Shown here: one piece after another, positions 21,371 through 30,462 of the stretch
Position numbering within the stretch: position 1 is the first letter of the stretch
How the letters are laid out: each line of letters opens with the position of its first letter
NCBI RefSeq assembly: GCF_034314105.1
Contig: NZ_JAVIWJ010000001.1
Location: 188,501 to 252,500 of the forward strand
Direction of reading: 5' to 3'
DNA length: 64,000 bases
Source: Pseudomonas sp. AB6
GTDB lineage: Bacteria > Pseudomonadota > Gammaproteobacteria > Pseudomonadales > Pseudomonadaceae
Notes under the pieces: generated by a model
The model's database searches: none
Told to the model about the DNA's origin: nothing
The model's input: only the letters and a program-made list of their open reading frames with translations
Made by a program: the position numbers and the translations under genes

Positions 21371-21457
21371 TGTAGATACCGTCTTGTTGCGAGGTGGCGA
21401 GGTGGCGAAGTGTCATGCATCGCATGAAGTCCTTCGCCAGAAGTTGGCATCTACACA
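21371..21457. repeat. Decayed REP-like palindrome between YbaN gene and arcD promoter
   Basis: TGTAGATACC (21371) is mirrored by GGCATCTACA (ending 21457), and GGTGGCGAAG by CCTTCGCC near the centre. GGCGAGGTGGCGAAG contains a small direct duplication (GAGGTGGCGA). The element is related to the palindromes at 6883 and 10744. Confidence 0.55.
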
Positions 21458-21864
21458 GAGTTTTCAGCAGGCTCCGGCCTTGACCAGATCCATAGATTGC
21501 CCAGGCTCATACCGCCAATGGCGAGGTAGACCGGCCAGTGGTGGTTGAGCAGGATGAGCATCGCTACAACGCAGATCAACATGCTGACGCTAGCGCTGAT
21601 TTTAGCCCGGCGGGCTATCAGGCGGCCGTTGCGCCAATTGCTCAGCATCGGGCCAAACAGTCGATGGTTTTCTAGCCAGGCGCTTAACCGGGGTGAACTT
21701 TTGGTGGCAGCCCAGGCGGCCAGCAGGATGAATTCGGTAGTGGGCAAACCGGGTACGACGATGGCGATCAAGCCTATGGTCAAGCTGACATAGGCAAGAA
21801 TACCGAACAGCACGCGAGCGGTTTTTGAGCCGGTCGGTGCGTGAGGTTTGGTCGAGAGGGTCAT
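21451..21864 (-). CDS. YbaN family (DUF454) inner-membrane protein
   Basis: A 137-residue membrane protein. TM segments: about 15-37 (RVLFGILAYVSLTIGLIAIVVPGLPTTEFILLAAWAATKSS) and a C-terminal hairpin (SASVSMLICVVAMLILLNHHWPVYLAIGGMSLGNLWIW). The GIxxPGLPTTxFxLLAxWxxxxSSxR pattern and WLxxHRxFGPxLxxWRxxxxI are the DUF454 signature. The role is unknown. In pseudomonads a gene of this family often sits next to the heme oxygenase gene, as it does here. Start chosen at ATG 21864; the 21 upstream codons are proline-rich and unlike the family. Confidence 0.85.
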   Translation of the reverse strand: MTLSTKPHAPTGSKTARVLFGILAYVSLTIGLIAIVVPGLPTTEFILLAAWAATKSSPRLSAWLENHRLFGPMLSNWRNGRLIARRAKISASVSMLICVVAMLILLNHHWPVYLAIGGMSLGNLWIWSRPEPAENSV

Positions 21865-21932
21865 GGGCGTGTGTCCATTTAACAACCCGGGCAGTTTAAC
21901 AGGGCTGGCCGGGCGCGCCGGGTTCAAGCAGT

Positions 21933-22532
21933 TTAAGTCTTCGGTGCGGTGGCGTAAGCCTGTCGCAGCAACACATTGAAACGTTCAAATGCCTCGATTG
22001 CGCCCCGTTCGACTTGCGCCTCTTGCTCGGCACTGAGCTGCAAATTATCCAGAGTTCGCACAAAACGCTTCCAACCGTCGGCCCGGCCCCCGGCAGGTTC
22101 GCTCAGATGACGCGCGCCAAAGGTAGCGTTGAGGTCTAGAGCCACGGCGCGCTTGATCAAAAAAGCTGCGCCCAGCTTGGAGCCTTCCGAGACGTATAAC
22201 CATCCCAATGCCTGGAATTTGGTGGGCTGAAGCAGTGCACCGGCGACCGGTTCAGGCACCACGGTGCAAAGGTCTGTCAGATCGGCCTTGGCGTGTTCAG
22301 CGCGGCAGCGGTCGGGCAGGTCGTCGAAGATTTTCACCAGTTCCGGGTCGTTGTACACGGCTTCCAACTCCGCTTGAAAAACGTATTGAGCCACGACAAA
22401 GCGGGTGTAACTGGCCAAGCTTTCAAACGGTGCGTTGGCTTTTACCGCCTTGTCGAGCTGTTCATGAGGCGCCTGGGTGATCTGATTCAGCCGTTGAGAG
22501 CGAAGGGCCGGGCGATGCTGTCGGGAAGTCAT
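21933..22532 (-). CDS. hemO: Biliverdin-producing heme oxygenase
   Basis: A 199-residue cytoplasmic enzyme. It opens imported heme to biliverdin, iron and CO. Resembles Pseudomonas HemO/PigA: proximal heme ligand H23 in TQAPHEQLDKAV, and the distal-helix glycines in LGWLYVSEGSKLGAAFLIKRA. Downstream of the TonB receptor gene on the same strand (70-base gap with a hairpin and a 12-bp perfect palindrome). Together they form a heme-iron acquisition unit under the ECF sigma gene. Which meso carbon is cleaved cannot be read here. Confidence 0.93.
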   Translation of the reverse strand: MTSRQHRPALRSQRLNQITQAPHEQLDKAVKANAPFESLASYTRFVVAQYVFQAELEAVYNDPELVKIFDDLPDRCRAEHAKADLTDLCTVVPEPVAGALLQPTKFQALGWLYVSEGSKLGAAFLIKRAVALDLNATFGARHLSEPAGGRADGWKRFVRTLDNLQLSAEQEAQVERGAIEAFERFNVLLRQAYATAPKT

Positions 22533-22551
22533 AAATCGTCCTTTTAAAACA

Positions 22552-22563
22552 CGTTTCGAAACG
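22552..22563. promoter_or_regulatory. Perfect 12-bp palindrome 20 bases before hemO
   Basis: CGTTTCGAAACG is fully self-complementary and lies in the short receptor-hemO gap. Its size suits a dimeric repressor operator. It does not resemble a Fur box. No matching regulator was identified. Confidence 0.4.
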
Positions 22564-22569
22564 AGTAAA

Positions 22570-22595
22570 CCTGCGCCGAATGTACCCGGCGCAGG
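22570..22595 (-). terminator. Hairpin after the TonB receptor gene
   Basis: CCTGCGCCG and CGGCGCAGG form a perfect 9-bp stem with an 8-base loop, starting 9 bases past the receptor stop codon. On the minus strand it is followed by TTTACTCG, a weak U-run. It may terminate part of the transcription so that hemO is made at a lower level, or protect the receptor mRNA. Confidence 0.6.
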
Positions 22596-22603
22596 CTAAA
22601 ACA

Positions 22604-24931
22604 TCAGATGTCCCACACCACGTTGACGCCGAAATTGCGGCCCGGCTGGGTCAAACGATCAAGGTTGGCCGGGCTGGTGGCGCCCGCTTCGCCAGTGCTG
22701 TCGTAACCGCGCACGTCATCCCAGCTCCAGTATTTTTTATCGGTGAGGTTGTACAGGCCGGCGTTGATGGTTACGTCATCAGCAACCTTGTAGTAACCGG
22801 TTAAATCGAAGACGCCATAGCCTGCTGATCTGAATTGGCTGGAGGTGCCGTCTGGCGCATTGAAAACGGTCGCGGTGTCGTCGACCTGGTTCTTGCGCTG
22901 AACCACTGTCCAGCTCAGCAATCCGCCATAAGCATTTTGGTCGTAGCCCAAACCGAAGACGCCGGTCAGCGGGTTGACGCTGTTGATCGGCTGGCCAGTG
23001 TCGTTGTTGCGTCCGTGGGCATAGGCCACTGAACCTTGGGTGTACAGACCGGCGGATGCACCGAATGCATCAAGGTTCAAGCGGCCTTTGACCTCGGCGC
23101 CCTTGATGGTGGCGTGCTTGATGTTATTGGCCTGGAACACGGTTTCAAGAGCACCAGGGGTAATCGCGTCTTCGTTGATGAAGTCGCGGTACTTGTTATA
23201 GAACACCGCTACGCCAAACGATCCCGCGTCGAAATTGCCTCGCAGGCCGGTTTCGTAGCTTTTGCTGGTCTCCGGTTTCAGGTTCGGATTAGGTGCAACG
23301 ATGTAGCCTGAGGTGAGATTTTCGAACTGGCCATACAGTGCTTTGGCGGTTGGCGTGCGGAAACCTTCGGCGTATTGGCCGTACAAGGTGTATTGCTCGG
23401 TCAGCGCATAGGTCAGACCCAATTTGGGTGATACGCGATGCCAGGTTTTATTTTTGTCGCTGACCGTGCCGTTACCGCTTGGGTTGGCGCTATTCAAAAA
23501 TTCCTGAGTGATATGCGGATCAAGCTGGGTGTAGTCGTAGCGCAGGCCCGGCGAGAAGGTCCAGTTGTTCCAGCGAATTTCGTCTTGAGCGAACAGCGCA
23601 TAACTGGTGACGGTAGGGTCCGGGAAGTCGCTCATAGGCTTAACACGGTCGGCCGGGCTGTCCGTACCAATCACTCGGCAGGCGCGAAATACGGCCACGC
23701 AGGTACCGCTGCCTTGGCGCAAGCCGGTGACTTTTTGCTGCTTGATGGTTGTGCCGTAGGTCAGCAGATGATCGGTATCAACAATCGAAAAGGTTTTGTC
23801 GAACTGCGCGTCAACGACCCATTGTTTGTCTTGATAGACAGTGTTTCGCACACGGTTCACTTTACGGCTAGGAGACGATAACAACTCTTCTGTGCTCTGG
23901 TCGGTCTTGGCGACTTGATAGTTCAAACTCCATTTGACGTGATCGGCCAGCGCGCTATTGAGGGCGAAGCGGTTTTCAATGCCGAATCGTTCGCGGGTGA
24001 GGGTGTCATTCCCCGTGCGCGACTTGTACCAACCTTGGGGAGCGGGGAAGTAAGGCCCGCCCACTGCACTTTTCTGGTTGGTATCGGTATCACTCCTGTA
24101 GCGTTCGTAAGTCAACCCTAGCCGCGATTCCTCGCCATAATTCCAGCCCAGTTTTGCCAGTACATTTGTGTTACGCACATCCTCCGGGTTCGCAGCGGTG
24201 CGGCCCAGCCCGGTGCCGCCATGGTCATCATAGGATTCAGTTTCACGACCGTTGCGCTGGCTCAGGTGCAGCAAACCGTCGATATTTTCATGGTGACCGG
24301 CGACGGTAGCGGAGTTGAGCCAACTGTTGTCCGCCGAGTTGTAACCGGTTTTCAACCGGGCGCCGACGTCTTGCCCGGGCTTAATAATGTCGTCCGGATC
24401 GAGGGTGAAATAGCTGACCGCGCCACCGATAGCACTGCTGCCGTACAGCACCGACGCCGGTCCGCGTAGGATCTCTACGCGTTTGACGATTTCCGGGTCC
24501 ACGTAGTTGCGGTGAGTTTTAGCATAAGGCCCGTTAGAAAAACTGGCGGGAACTTCGACGCCATCGACCTGGGTCAGGACTCGATCCCCATCGATCCCTC
24601 GGATGTTGTATCCGGTAGTGCCAGAACGTTGCCCGGTACCGCCCACCGACACACCGGGTTCGTAGCGCACCAAATCACGAATGTTATTGACGTTCTGCTC
24701 ATCAAGTTCTTTGCGTTCATGCACGCTGACGCTGCTTGAAACCGAGTTGACCGACTGTTCAGTGCGTGTGGCGCTTATAGTGGTTTGTTGCAACATGACG
24801 GCATTGCCCGCCGATACCGGCGCGGCTTCTTCGTTAGGTATCGCAGCGGTCGCTACAAGACTGAATGCCTGCGCTGCAATCAATGCCAGGGTGAGTGAAG
24901 ATTGGGTGAAGGTTTTACTTGGTGTCAGCAT
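22604..24931 (-). CDS. TonB-dependent heme receptor, outer membrane
   Basis: A roughly 775-residue outer-membrane gated channel. Signal peptide: MLTPSKTFTQSSLTLALIAAQAFSLVATAA. TonB box region near TISATRTEQSV, plug domain (about 50-170, with LVRYEPGVSVGGTGQRSGTTGYNIRGIDGDRVLTQVDGVEVP), then a 22-strand barrel ending in aromatic residues (NFGVNVVWDI). YRAPTLxE/NPNLKPE-type strand words (FRTPTAKALYG, PNPNLKPETS) are characteristic of heme/hemoglobin receptors, and the neighbouring hemO supports heme. No N-terminal STN signalling domain is present. The frame is open from a GTG at 24970; ATG 24931 is preferred for its GGCGAG SD and signal peptide. Confidence 0.92.
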   Translation of the reverse strand: MLTPSKTFTQSSLTLALIAAQAFSLVATAAIPNEEAAPVSAGNAVMLQQTTISATRTEQSVNSVSSSVSVHERKELDEQNVNNIRDLVRYEPGVSVGGTGQRSGTTGYNIRGIDGDRVLTQVDGVEVPASFSNGPYAKTHRNYVDPEIVKRVEILRGPASVLYGSSAIGGAVSYFTLDPDDIIKPGQDVGARLKTGYNSADNSWLNSATVAGHHENIDGLLHLSQRNGRETESYDDHGGTGLGRTAANPEDVRNTNVLAKLGWNYGEESRLGLTYERYRSDTDTNQKSAVGGPYFPAPQGWYKSRTGNDTLTRERFGIENRFALNSALADHVKWSLNYQVAKTDQSTEELLSSPSRKVNRVRNTVYQDKQWVVDAQFDKTFSIVDTDHLLTYGTTIKQQKVTGLRQGSGTCVAVFRACRVIGTDSPADRVKPMSDFPDPTVTSYALFAQDEIRWNNWTFSPGLRYDYTQLDPHITQEFLNSANPSGNGTVSDKNKTWHRVSPKLGLTYALTEQYTLYGQYAEGFRTPTAKALYGQFENLTSGYIVAPNPNLKPETSKSYETGLRGNFDAGSFGVAVFYNKYRDFINEDAITPGALETVFQANNIKHATIKGAEVKGRLNLDAFGASAGLYTQGSVAYAHGRNNDTGQPINSVNPLTGVFGLGYDQNAYGGLLSWTVVQRKNQVDDTATVFNAPDGTSSQFRSAGYGVFDLTGYYKVADDVTINAGLYNLTDKKYWSWDDVRGYDSTGEAGATSPANLDRLTQPGRNFGVNVVWDI

Positions 24932-24977
24932 CGATAGCTCGCCGTCGTTAGGGTCATTATTCATAGTCACGCTTGAT

Positions 24978-24996
24978 TTAAATGAGAATCAATTGC
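24978..24996 (-). promoter_or_regulatory. Fur-box-like site before the heme receptor gene
   Basis: The minus strand reads GCAATTGATTCTCATTTAA, containing the TGATTCTCATT half typical of Fur boxes (inverse of GAGAATCA). The match to the 19-bp consensus is partial. It lies directly before the receptor gene, where iron repression would be expected. Confidence 0.5.
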
Positions 24997-25053
24997 GTTG
25001 GCTATAACTAGACGAACGACGGATGGACATCGCGTAAAAACTATTGGTATTCA

Positions 25054-25569
25054 CTACAGTTCATGCTGAGACACAACCCCATTGCAGATGGCTTTGATCA
25101 GCTTTAGCTCCTTTTGCACCGTGCTTGTGGAGACGTCGAGCTGGGCTGCAATTTCCGGATAGCTGCAGCCTTGCAAGCGATTGAGGGAGAATATTTTTTG
25201 CTGACGTGTACTCAGTTCAGTGAGGCAGGTGTTGAGGCGTTCAAGCAAGCGTTGAGCATGAGCGGCATCTTCGGCGCTGCTTTGGGATTGGGTGACGTTG
25301 CGCAAAACATCCAGCGGTACGTCTTCGATCATCGTCCGGGATTGAAGGCGTTGCGCACGCAGGTGGTCTAACGCCAGGTTTCGCGCGGTCTGATAGAGAA
25401 AGGGTGCCAAATGCTCGATTGAGCGTTCAGCCAAGGCGCGAGTGACGCGCAAGTAGGTGTCGTGCAACAAGTCTTCTGCCGCGAAAACGTTGCCAACCAT
25501 TCTCTGCAGCATGCGTAGCAGAATTTTGCGCTGGGAAAGGAAGAGTTCATTGAAACTCGACTGGTTCAC
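25054..25569 (-). CDS. ECF sigma factor, FecI type, heme/iron uptake
   Basis: A 171-residue sigma-70 family factor. Region 2: FLSQRKILLRMLQRMVGNVFAAEDLLHDTYLRV, with the DLLHDTYL motif; region 4 HTH: LNRLQGCSYPEIAAQLDVSTSTVQKELKLI. It matches iron-starvation sigma factors that serve a neighbouring TonB receptor. Start chosen at the GTG at 25569 (CAGGT SD); a TTG 5 codons upstream is possible. No fecR-type anti-sigma gene lies between it and the receptor: the gap is under 130 bases. A good Fur box lies upstream, so expression follows iron limitation. Confidence 0.92.
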   Translation of the reverse strand: MNQSSFNELFLSQRKILLRMLQRMVGNVFAAEDLLHDTYLRVTRALAERSIEHLAPFLYQTARNLALDHLRAQRLQSRTMIEDVPLDVLRNVTQSQSSAEDAAHAQRLLERLNTCLTELSTRQQKIFSLNRLQGCSYPEIAAQLDVSTSTVQKELKLIKAICNGVVSQHEL

Positions 25570-25591
25570 GGAATACCTGACCAATAAAATA

Positions 25592-25610
25592 GCTAATGAT
25601 AATTGTTATC
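25592..25610 (-). promoter_or_regulatory. Fur box upstream of the ECF sigma gene
   Basis: GCTAATGATAATTGTTATC agrees with the 19-bp Fur consensus GATAATGATAATCATTATC at 16 of 19 positions. It lies about 25 bases before the start codon, overlapping the probable -10 region. Iron-loaded Fur should silence the sigma gene and, through it, the receptor. Confidence 0.88.
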
Positions 25611-25663
25611 ATCTGCGATATTGGTCAAGCGGCCATTCGTGACAAGCTATGAAAGATGCCCTG

Positions 25664-26665
25664 TCAGTCTGCGTTGTGCAGCGCCAGGCAATTGTCCAGC
25701 ATCCGGTTGGAGAATGCCCATTCATTGTCATACCAAGCCAACACTTTCAGCAGCTTACCGTTTACCTTGGTGTGATTGGCGTCGAAGATTGAGGACAGTG
25801 GGTTGTGGTTGAAGTCACTGGAAACCAACGGCAACGTGTTGTAGCCGAGCACTTTAGAGTGGCGGCTGGCTTCCTTGAATATCTCGTTGACCTCTTCGGC
25901 AGTGGTTTCACGCTTGAGCTGCACGGTCAGATCCACCAGTGAAACGTTGATCACCGGCACCCGAACCGACATTCCTGTCAGTTTGCCCGCCAGTTCCGGT
26001 AGCACCAGCCCCACCGCTTCAGCCGCGCCGGTCTTGCTTGGAATCATGTTGTGTGTGGCTGAACGCGCACGGTAAGGGTCAGTGTGATAGACGTCAGTCA
26101 GATTCTGATCGTTGGTGTAGGCGTGAATCGTGGTCATCAAGCCGTTTTCAATGCCCAGCTCGCGATGGATCACTTGGGCCACGGGTGCCAGGCAGTTGGT
26201 GGTACACGATGCGTTTGAAATAATCTGATGCGATTGACGCAGCACGTCGTGGTTAACGCCGTAAACCACGGTGGCATCGGCACCTTTGGCCGGTGCAGAG
26301 ATAATCACTTTGCGAGCGCCAGCAGTGATATGCGCAGCGGCTTTATTGCGGTCGGTGAACAGACCGGTGCATTCAAATACAACGTCAATGTTCTCGGCTT
26401 TCCACGGCAAGTCGGCCGGGTTGCGGATGGCGCTGACTGCAATTCGGTCCCCATTGACCGTCAGGCTCTCATCGTCGAACTCGACCGTGCCGCCGAAATG
26501 GCCGTGAACAGTGTCAAATTGCAGCAGATGTGCGTTGATCGAGCTGTCGCCCAAGTCGTTGATGGCGACGACTTGCAAGTCTTGCCGGTAACCTTGGGTA
26601 TAGAGTGCGCGTAGGACATTGCGGCCGATGCGGCCAAATCCATTGATTGCGATGCGAAGAGTCAT
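25664..26665 (-). CDS. gapA: Glyceraldehyde-3-phosphate dehydrogenase, type I
   Basis: A 333-residue NAD-dependent enzyme of central carbon metabolism. Rossmann motif [15 protein letters not shown] at the N-terminus; catalytic cysteine in [12 protein letters not shown] and its partner histidine in [10 protein letters not shown]. Ends CLALHNAD. Divergent from edd; the 221-base gap has two HexR-type dyads, so both genes should be released together when 2-keto-3-deoxy-6-phosphogluconate builds up. The 27 extra upstream codons of the frame are AT-rich promoter sequence, so the ATG at 26665 is used. Confidence 0.97.
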   Translation of the reverse strand: MTLRIAINGFGRIGRNVLRALYTQGYRQDLQVVAINDLGDSSINAHLLQFDTVHGHFGGTVEFDDESLTVNGDRIAVSAIRNPADLPWKAENIDVVFECTGLFTDRNKAAAHITAGARKVIISAPAKGADATVVYGVNHDVLRQSHQIISNASCTTNCLAPVAQVIHRELGIENGLMTTIHAYTNDQNLTDVYHTDPYRARSATHNMIPSKTGAAEAVGLVLPELAGKLTGMSVRVPVINVSLVDLTVQLKRETTAEEVNEIFKEASRHSKVLGYNTLPLVSSDFNHNPLSSIFDANHTKVNGKLLKVLAWYDNEWAFSNRMLDNCLALHNAD

Positions 26666-26688
26666 ACAGCCGTCCTCTGTGAAATTTG

Positions 26689-26703
26689 TTGTTGGAATTA
26701 CAA
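26689..26703. promoter_or_regulatory. HexR operator, gapA side
   Basis: TTGT-TGGAATT-ACAA fits the TTGT-N7/8-ACAA HexR site known from P. putida. It lies 24 bases before the gapA start codon. Confidence 0.75.
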
Positions 26704-26750
26704 GATTATTCGCATAAAAATAGAAAACAAGCCTTTTTAGTGGCAATATT

Positions 26751-26765
26751 TTGTTTTATCTACAA
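26751..26765. promoter_or_regulatory. HexR operator, edd side
   Basis: TTGT-TTTATCT-ACAA fits the same TTGT-N7-ACAA pattern. It is 122 bases before the edd start, near the middle of the divergent gapA/edd region. Confidence 0.72.
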
Positions 26766-26886
26766 CGAGTAACCCGTAAGCCCATTACAGTTGTTCGAAG
26801 TCGTGCCCGAGCTCAGCCTAGGCTCGACTGCCGAAAATTGAAATCATCTGAACGGGTCACCTATCCGCTAGCTTGGAGTTCATTAC

Positions 26887-28713
26887 ATGCATCCCCGTGT
26901 TCTTGAGGTAACTGAGCGGCTAATAGCCCGTAGTCGTGCGACACGTGAGCGCTATCTGCACATGATCCGTGGCGCCGCCAGCGATGGTCCGATGCGCGGT
27001 AAATTGCAATGTGCCAACTTCGCCCATGGCGTGGCCAGTTGCGGCACTGAAGACAAACAAAGTCTGAAAATGATGAATGCTGCCAACGTGGCCATTGTTT
27101 CTTCGTACAACGACATGCTCTCGGCTCACCAACCGTATGAGCATTACCCTGAGCAGATCAAACAAGCCTTGCGTGAAATCGGCTCGGTGGGCCAGTTTGC
27201 CGGTGGGGTTCCCGCTATGTGCGACGGCGTTACCCAAGGTGAGCCGGGCATGGAACTGGGTATCGCCAGCCGTGAAGTGATTGCAATGTCGACCGCCATC
27301 GCGCTGTCTCACAACATGTTCGACGCCACGCTGTGTCTCGGTATCTGCGACAAGATCGTGCCGGGCTTGTTGATGGGCGCCTTGCGTTTTGGTCATCTGC
27401 CGACTTTATTCGTACCGGGTGGCCCGATGCCGTCGGGGATTTCCAACAAGGAAAAAGCCGATGTCCGTCAGCGCTACGCCGAGGGTAAAGCCACCCGCGA
27501 AGAGCTGTTGGAAACGGAGATGAAGTCGTACCACAGCCCTGGCACTTGCACGTTTTACGGCACCGCCAACACCAACCAACTGCTCATGGAGGTCATGGGC
27601 CTGCACTTGCCTGGGGCTTCTTTTGTCAATCCATACACCCCGTTGCGCGATGCCCTGACGCGTGAAGCGGCACACCAAGTCACCCGGTTGACCAAGCAAA
27701 GCGGGCAGTTCATGCCGCTGGGCGAAATCGTCGACGAGCGTTCGTTGGTGAACTCGATTGTGGCGCTACACGCGACAGGCGGTTCGACCAATCACACGCT
27801 GCACATGCCCGCCATTGCTATGGCCGCTGGGATTATTCTGACTTGGCAGGACATGGCCGATTTGTCAGATGTGGTGCCGACCCTTAGCCATGTGTATCCA
27901 AACGGCAAAGCTGACATCAACCACTTCCAGGCGGCGGGCGGAATGTCGTTCCTGATCCGCGAATTACTCGAAGCCGGTCTGTTGCACGAAAACGTCAACA
28001 CCGTTGCCGGATTCGGCCTGAGCCGTTACACCCAAGAGCCATTCCTCGAAAATGGCACATTGGTATGGCGCGACGGCCCGATCGAAAGCCTTGATGAGGA
28101 TATTTTGCGTCCGGTCGCTCGGCCTTTCTCGGCCGAAGGCGGCTTACGTGTGATGGAAGGCAACCTCGGTCGGGGCGTGATGAAAGTCTCTGCGGTCGCC
28201 GCCGAACATCAAATCGTCGAAGCGCCAGCGCTGGTGTTCCAGGACCAGCAAGACTTGGCGGACGCGTTCAAAGCCGGTCAATTGGAACGTGATTTCATCG
28301 CGGTCATGCGGTTCCAGGGGCCACGTTCCAACGGCATGCCTGAGTTGCATAAAATGACGCCGTTCCTTGGCGTGTTGCAGGACCGTGGCTTCAAAGTGGC
28401 GTTGGTCACCGACGGGCGGATGTCTGGCGCGTCCGGTAAGATCCCGGCAGCGATCCATGTCTGCCCGGAGGCGTTCGACGGCGGACCCTTGGCGCTGATT
28501 CGTGACGGAGACATTATCCGTCTGGACGGTGTTAAGGGTACATTGCACGTTCTGGTGGACGCGGCAGAGTTGGCCGGCAGAGAACCGGCAGTGGGTCTGC
28601 TCGACAACGGTGTTGGGTGTGGGCGCGAACTGTTTGGCTTCATGCGCATGGCTTTCAGCTCGGCAGAGCAGGGCGCTAGCGCCTTTACCTCGGGATTGGA
28701 GACGCTTAAGTGA
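26887..28713 (+). CDS. edd: Phosphogluconate dehydratase
   Basis: A 608-residue iron-sulfur enzyme of the Entner-Doudoroff pathway: 6-phosphogluconate to KDPG plus water. The IlvD/Edd family features are clear: [57 protein letters not shown] and [12 protein letters not shown]. Cluster cysteines lie in CDG, GICD and GTCTF. Full family length. Its last codon overlaps the glk start (GTGA), so edd, glk, gltR and gtrS are one unit. Confidence 0.98.
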   Translation: MHPRVLEVTERLIARSRATRERYLHMIRGAASDGPMRGKLQCANFAHGVASCGTEDKQSLKMMNAANVAIVSSYNDMLSAHQPYEHYPEQIKQALREIGSVGQFAGGVPAMCDGVTQGEPGMELGIASREVIAMSTAIALSHNMFDATLCLGICDKIVPGLLMGALRFGHLPTLFVPGGPMPSGISNKEKADVRQRYAEGKATREELLETEMKSYHSPGTCTFYGTANTNQLLMEVMGLHLPGASFVNPYTPLRDALTREAAHQVTRLTKQSGQFMPLGEIVDERSLVNSIVALHATGGSTNHTLHMPAIAMAAGIILTWQDMADLSDVVPTLSHVYPNGKADINHFQAAGGMSFLIRELLEAGLLHENVNTVAGFGLSRYTQEPFLENGTLVWRDGPIESLDEDILRPVARPFSAEGGLRVMEGNLGRGVMKVSAVAAEHQIVEAPALVFQDQQDLADAFKAGQLERDFIAVMRFQGPRSNGMPELHKMTPFLGVLQDRGFKVALVTDGRMSGASGKIPAAIHVCPEAFDGGPLALIRDGDIIRLDGVKGTLHVLVDAAELAGREPAVGLLDNGVGCGRELFGFMRMAFSSAEQGASAFTSGLETLK

Positions 28714-29672
28714 AATTGGCTTTGGTGGGTGATATCGGTGGCACTAATGCGCGTTTTGCCATTTGGGAAGACGATACGTTGCATTCGGTCCGGGTGTTCC
28801 CGACCATTGATTACGCCAGCCCGGAAAAGGCCCTTGAGGTCTACCTCGAAGACCTGGACCTGCATCCGGGCGAAGTCGGCTCCGTCTGCCTGGCCGTAGC
28901 CGGACCGGTGGGCGGCGATGTATTTCATTTCACCAACAGCCACTGGCGAATCAGCCGTTCGGAATTCTGCGCCCACCTCAAAGTTGATAATTTGTTGATG
29001 GTCAACGATTTCACGGCAATGGCCTTGGGCATGACCCGGTTGAAAGACAACGAATACCTGACGGTGTGCCACGGCATGCCTGAAGCAGGGCGACCGCGTG
29101 TAGTGATCGGACCTGGAACGGGATTAGGCGTGGGCACGTTGATTGGCCTTGCCGATAACCATTGGATGGCCTTGCCCGGCGAAGGCGGACACGTTGATCT
29201 TCCATTGGGAACACCCCGGGAAGCCCAGATCTGGGCGCGATTGATGACAGAGCACGAGCACGTCAGCGCTGAAACCATCCTCAGCGGAGCCGGCTTGCTG
29301 CTGTTGTACCAAGTCAGTTGTTCGCTGGATAACATTGAGCCAACGCATAAATCGCCGGCGGCTATCACTTCGGCTGCCGTGGCAGGCGATCCGGTGGCGG
29401 CAGCGGTGCTGGAGCAGTTCTGTTGCTGGTTAGGTCGTGTGGCAGGCAATAACGTATTGACCGTCGGCGGGCGTGGTGGTGTTTACATTTGCGGCGGTGT
29501 GATTCCTCGTTTCAGTGATTTTTTCATTGCCAGCGGTTTTGCCAGGTCGTTCGCCGAAAAAGGCTTGATGAAGGATTACTTCAAGGGCGTACCGGTTTGG
29601 TTGGTAACAGCTGAATATCCAGGGCTTATGGGTGCCGGCGTAGCATTACAGCAAGCGTTTGGTCGCGTTTAA
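28710..29672 (+). CDS. glk: Glucokinase
   Basis: A 320-residue cytosolic ATP-dependent kinase that makes glucose 6-phosphate from glucose taken in by GtsABCD. Motifs: [13 protein letters not shown] (phosphate 1), [12 protein letters not shown] with the catalytic [12 protein letters not shown] (phosphate 2), [11 protein letters not shown] and [10 protein letters not shown]. It starts with GTG overlapping the edd stop (GTGA, 4 bases), a clear translational coupling. The next gene is 52 bases away. Confidence 0.97.
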   Translation: MKLALVGDIGGTNARFAIWEDDTLHSVRVFPTIDYASPEKALEVYLEDLDLHPGEVGSVCLAVAGPVGGDVFHFTNSHWRISRSEFCAHLKVDNLLMVNDFTAMALGMTRLKDNEYLTVCHGMPEAGRPRVVIGPGTGLGVGTLIGLADNHWMALPGEGGHVDLPLGTPREAQIWARLMTEHEHVSAETILSGAGLLLLYQVSCSLDNIEPTHKSPAAITSAAVAGDPVAAAVLEQFCCWLGRVAGNNVLTVGGRGGVYICGGVIPRFSDFFIASGFARSFAEKGLMKDYFKGVPVWLVTAEYPGLMGAGVALQQAFGRV

Positions 29673-29724
29673 TTTACTCGGCCTCAACTAAGAAACAGGC
29701 TTTATTGATAACAAGGACGACCCT

Positions 29725-30462
29725 GTGAGCTCAGTCAGTAAGTCAATTTTGCTGGTCGACGACGACCAGGAAATTTGTGAATTGCTGCAAACCTACCTGA
29801 GTCGCTGTGGCTTCATAGTGCGCACGGTCGGTGATGGTGCCGGTTTTCGCCAAGCGCTCAGTGATGAACCCAGCGATCTTGTGATTCTCGATGTCATGTT
29901 GCCCGACGAAGATGGCTTTAGCTTGTGCCGTTGGGTCCGCCAACATCCGCGCTATGCCCAAGTCCCCATCATCATGCTCACCGCCAGTTCAGACGAGGCT
30001 GATCGAGTAATCGGCCTGGAACTGGGCGCTGATGATTATCTGGGTAAACCGTTCAGCCCTCGTGAGTTGCAGGCGCGCATCAAGGCGTTATTGCGCCGCG
30101 CACAGTTCGGTCATGAGCGCAGCGGCGGCGAAGTGCTGGTGTTCGACGATTGGCGATTGGACATGGTCAGTCATCGCTTATTTCACCGTGACGGTGAAGA
30201 AGTCATCCTTTCCGGGGCTGATTTTGCGCTGCTCAAATTATTCCTGGACAATCCACAACAGATTCTTGATCGCGACACGATTGGCAATGCCACCCGTGGA
30301 CGCGAGTTAATGCCGCTGGAGCGCATTGTTGACATGGCGGTTAGCCGCTTGCGTCAGCGCTTGCGCGATACCGGCAAAGCGCCGCGGTTGATTCGTACCG
30401 TGCGCGGCAGCGGTTACCTGTTGGCGGCGAACGTGACCTTCCAGGCCAGCAATGGCTACTGA
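29725..30462 (+). CDS. gltR: Two-component response regulator GltR (OmpR family)
   Basis: A 245-residue regulator: receiver domain (about 7-120, phospho-acceptor D56 in DLVILDVMLPDEDG, acidic pocket VDDDQE, K in GADDYLGKPFSPREL) and C-terminal winged helix (about 145-238, ending LRQRLRDTGKAPRLIRTVRGSGYLLA). It starts with GTG. In Pseudomonas GltR with sensor GtrS controls glucose transport genes. Here it lies directly between glk and the sensor gene, overlapping the latter, and upstream of gtsABCD-oprB. Confidence 0.94.
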   Translation: MSSVSKSILLVDDDQEICELLQTYLSRCGFIVRTVGDGAGFRQALSDEPSDLVILDVMLPDEDGFSLCRWVRQHPRYAQVPIIMLTASSDEADRVIGLELGADDYLGKPFSPRELQARIKALLRRAQFGHERSGGEVLVFDDWRLDMVSHRLFHRDGEEVILSGADFALLKLFLDNPQQILDRDTIGNATRGRELMPLERIVDMAVSRLRQRLRDTGKAPRLIRTVRGSGYLLAANVTFQASNGY

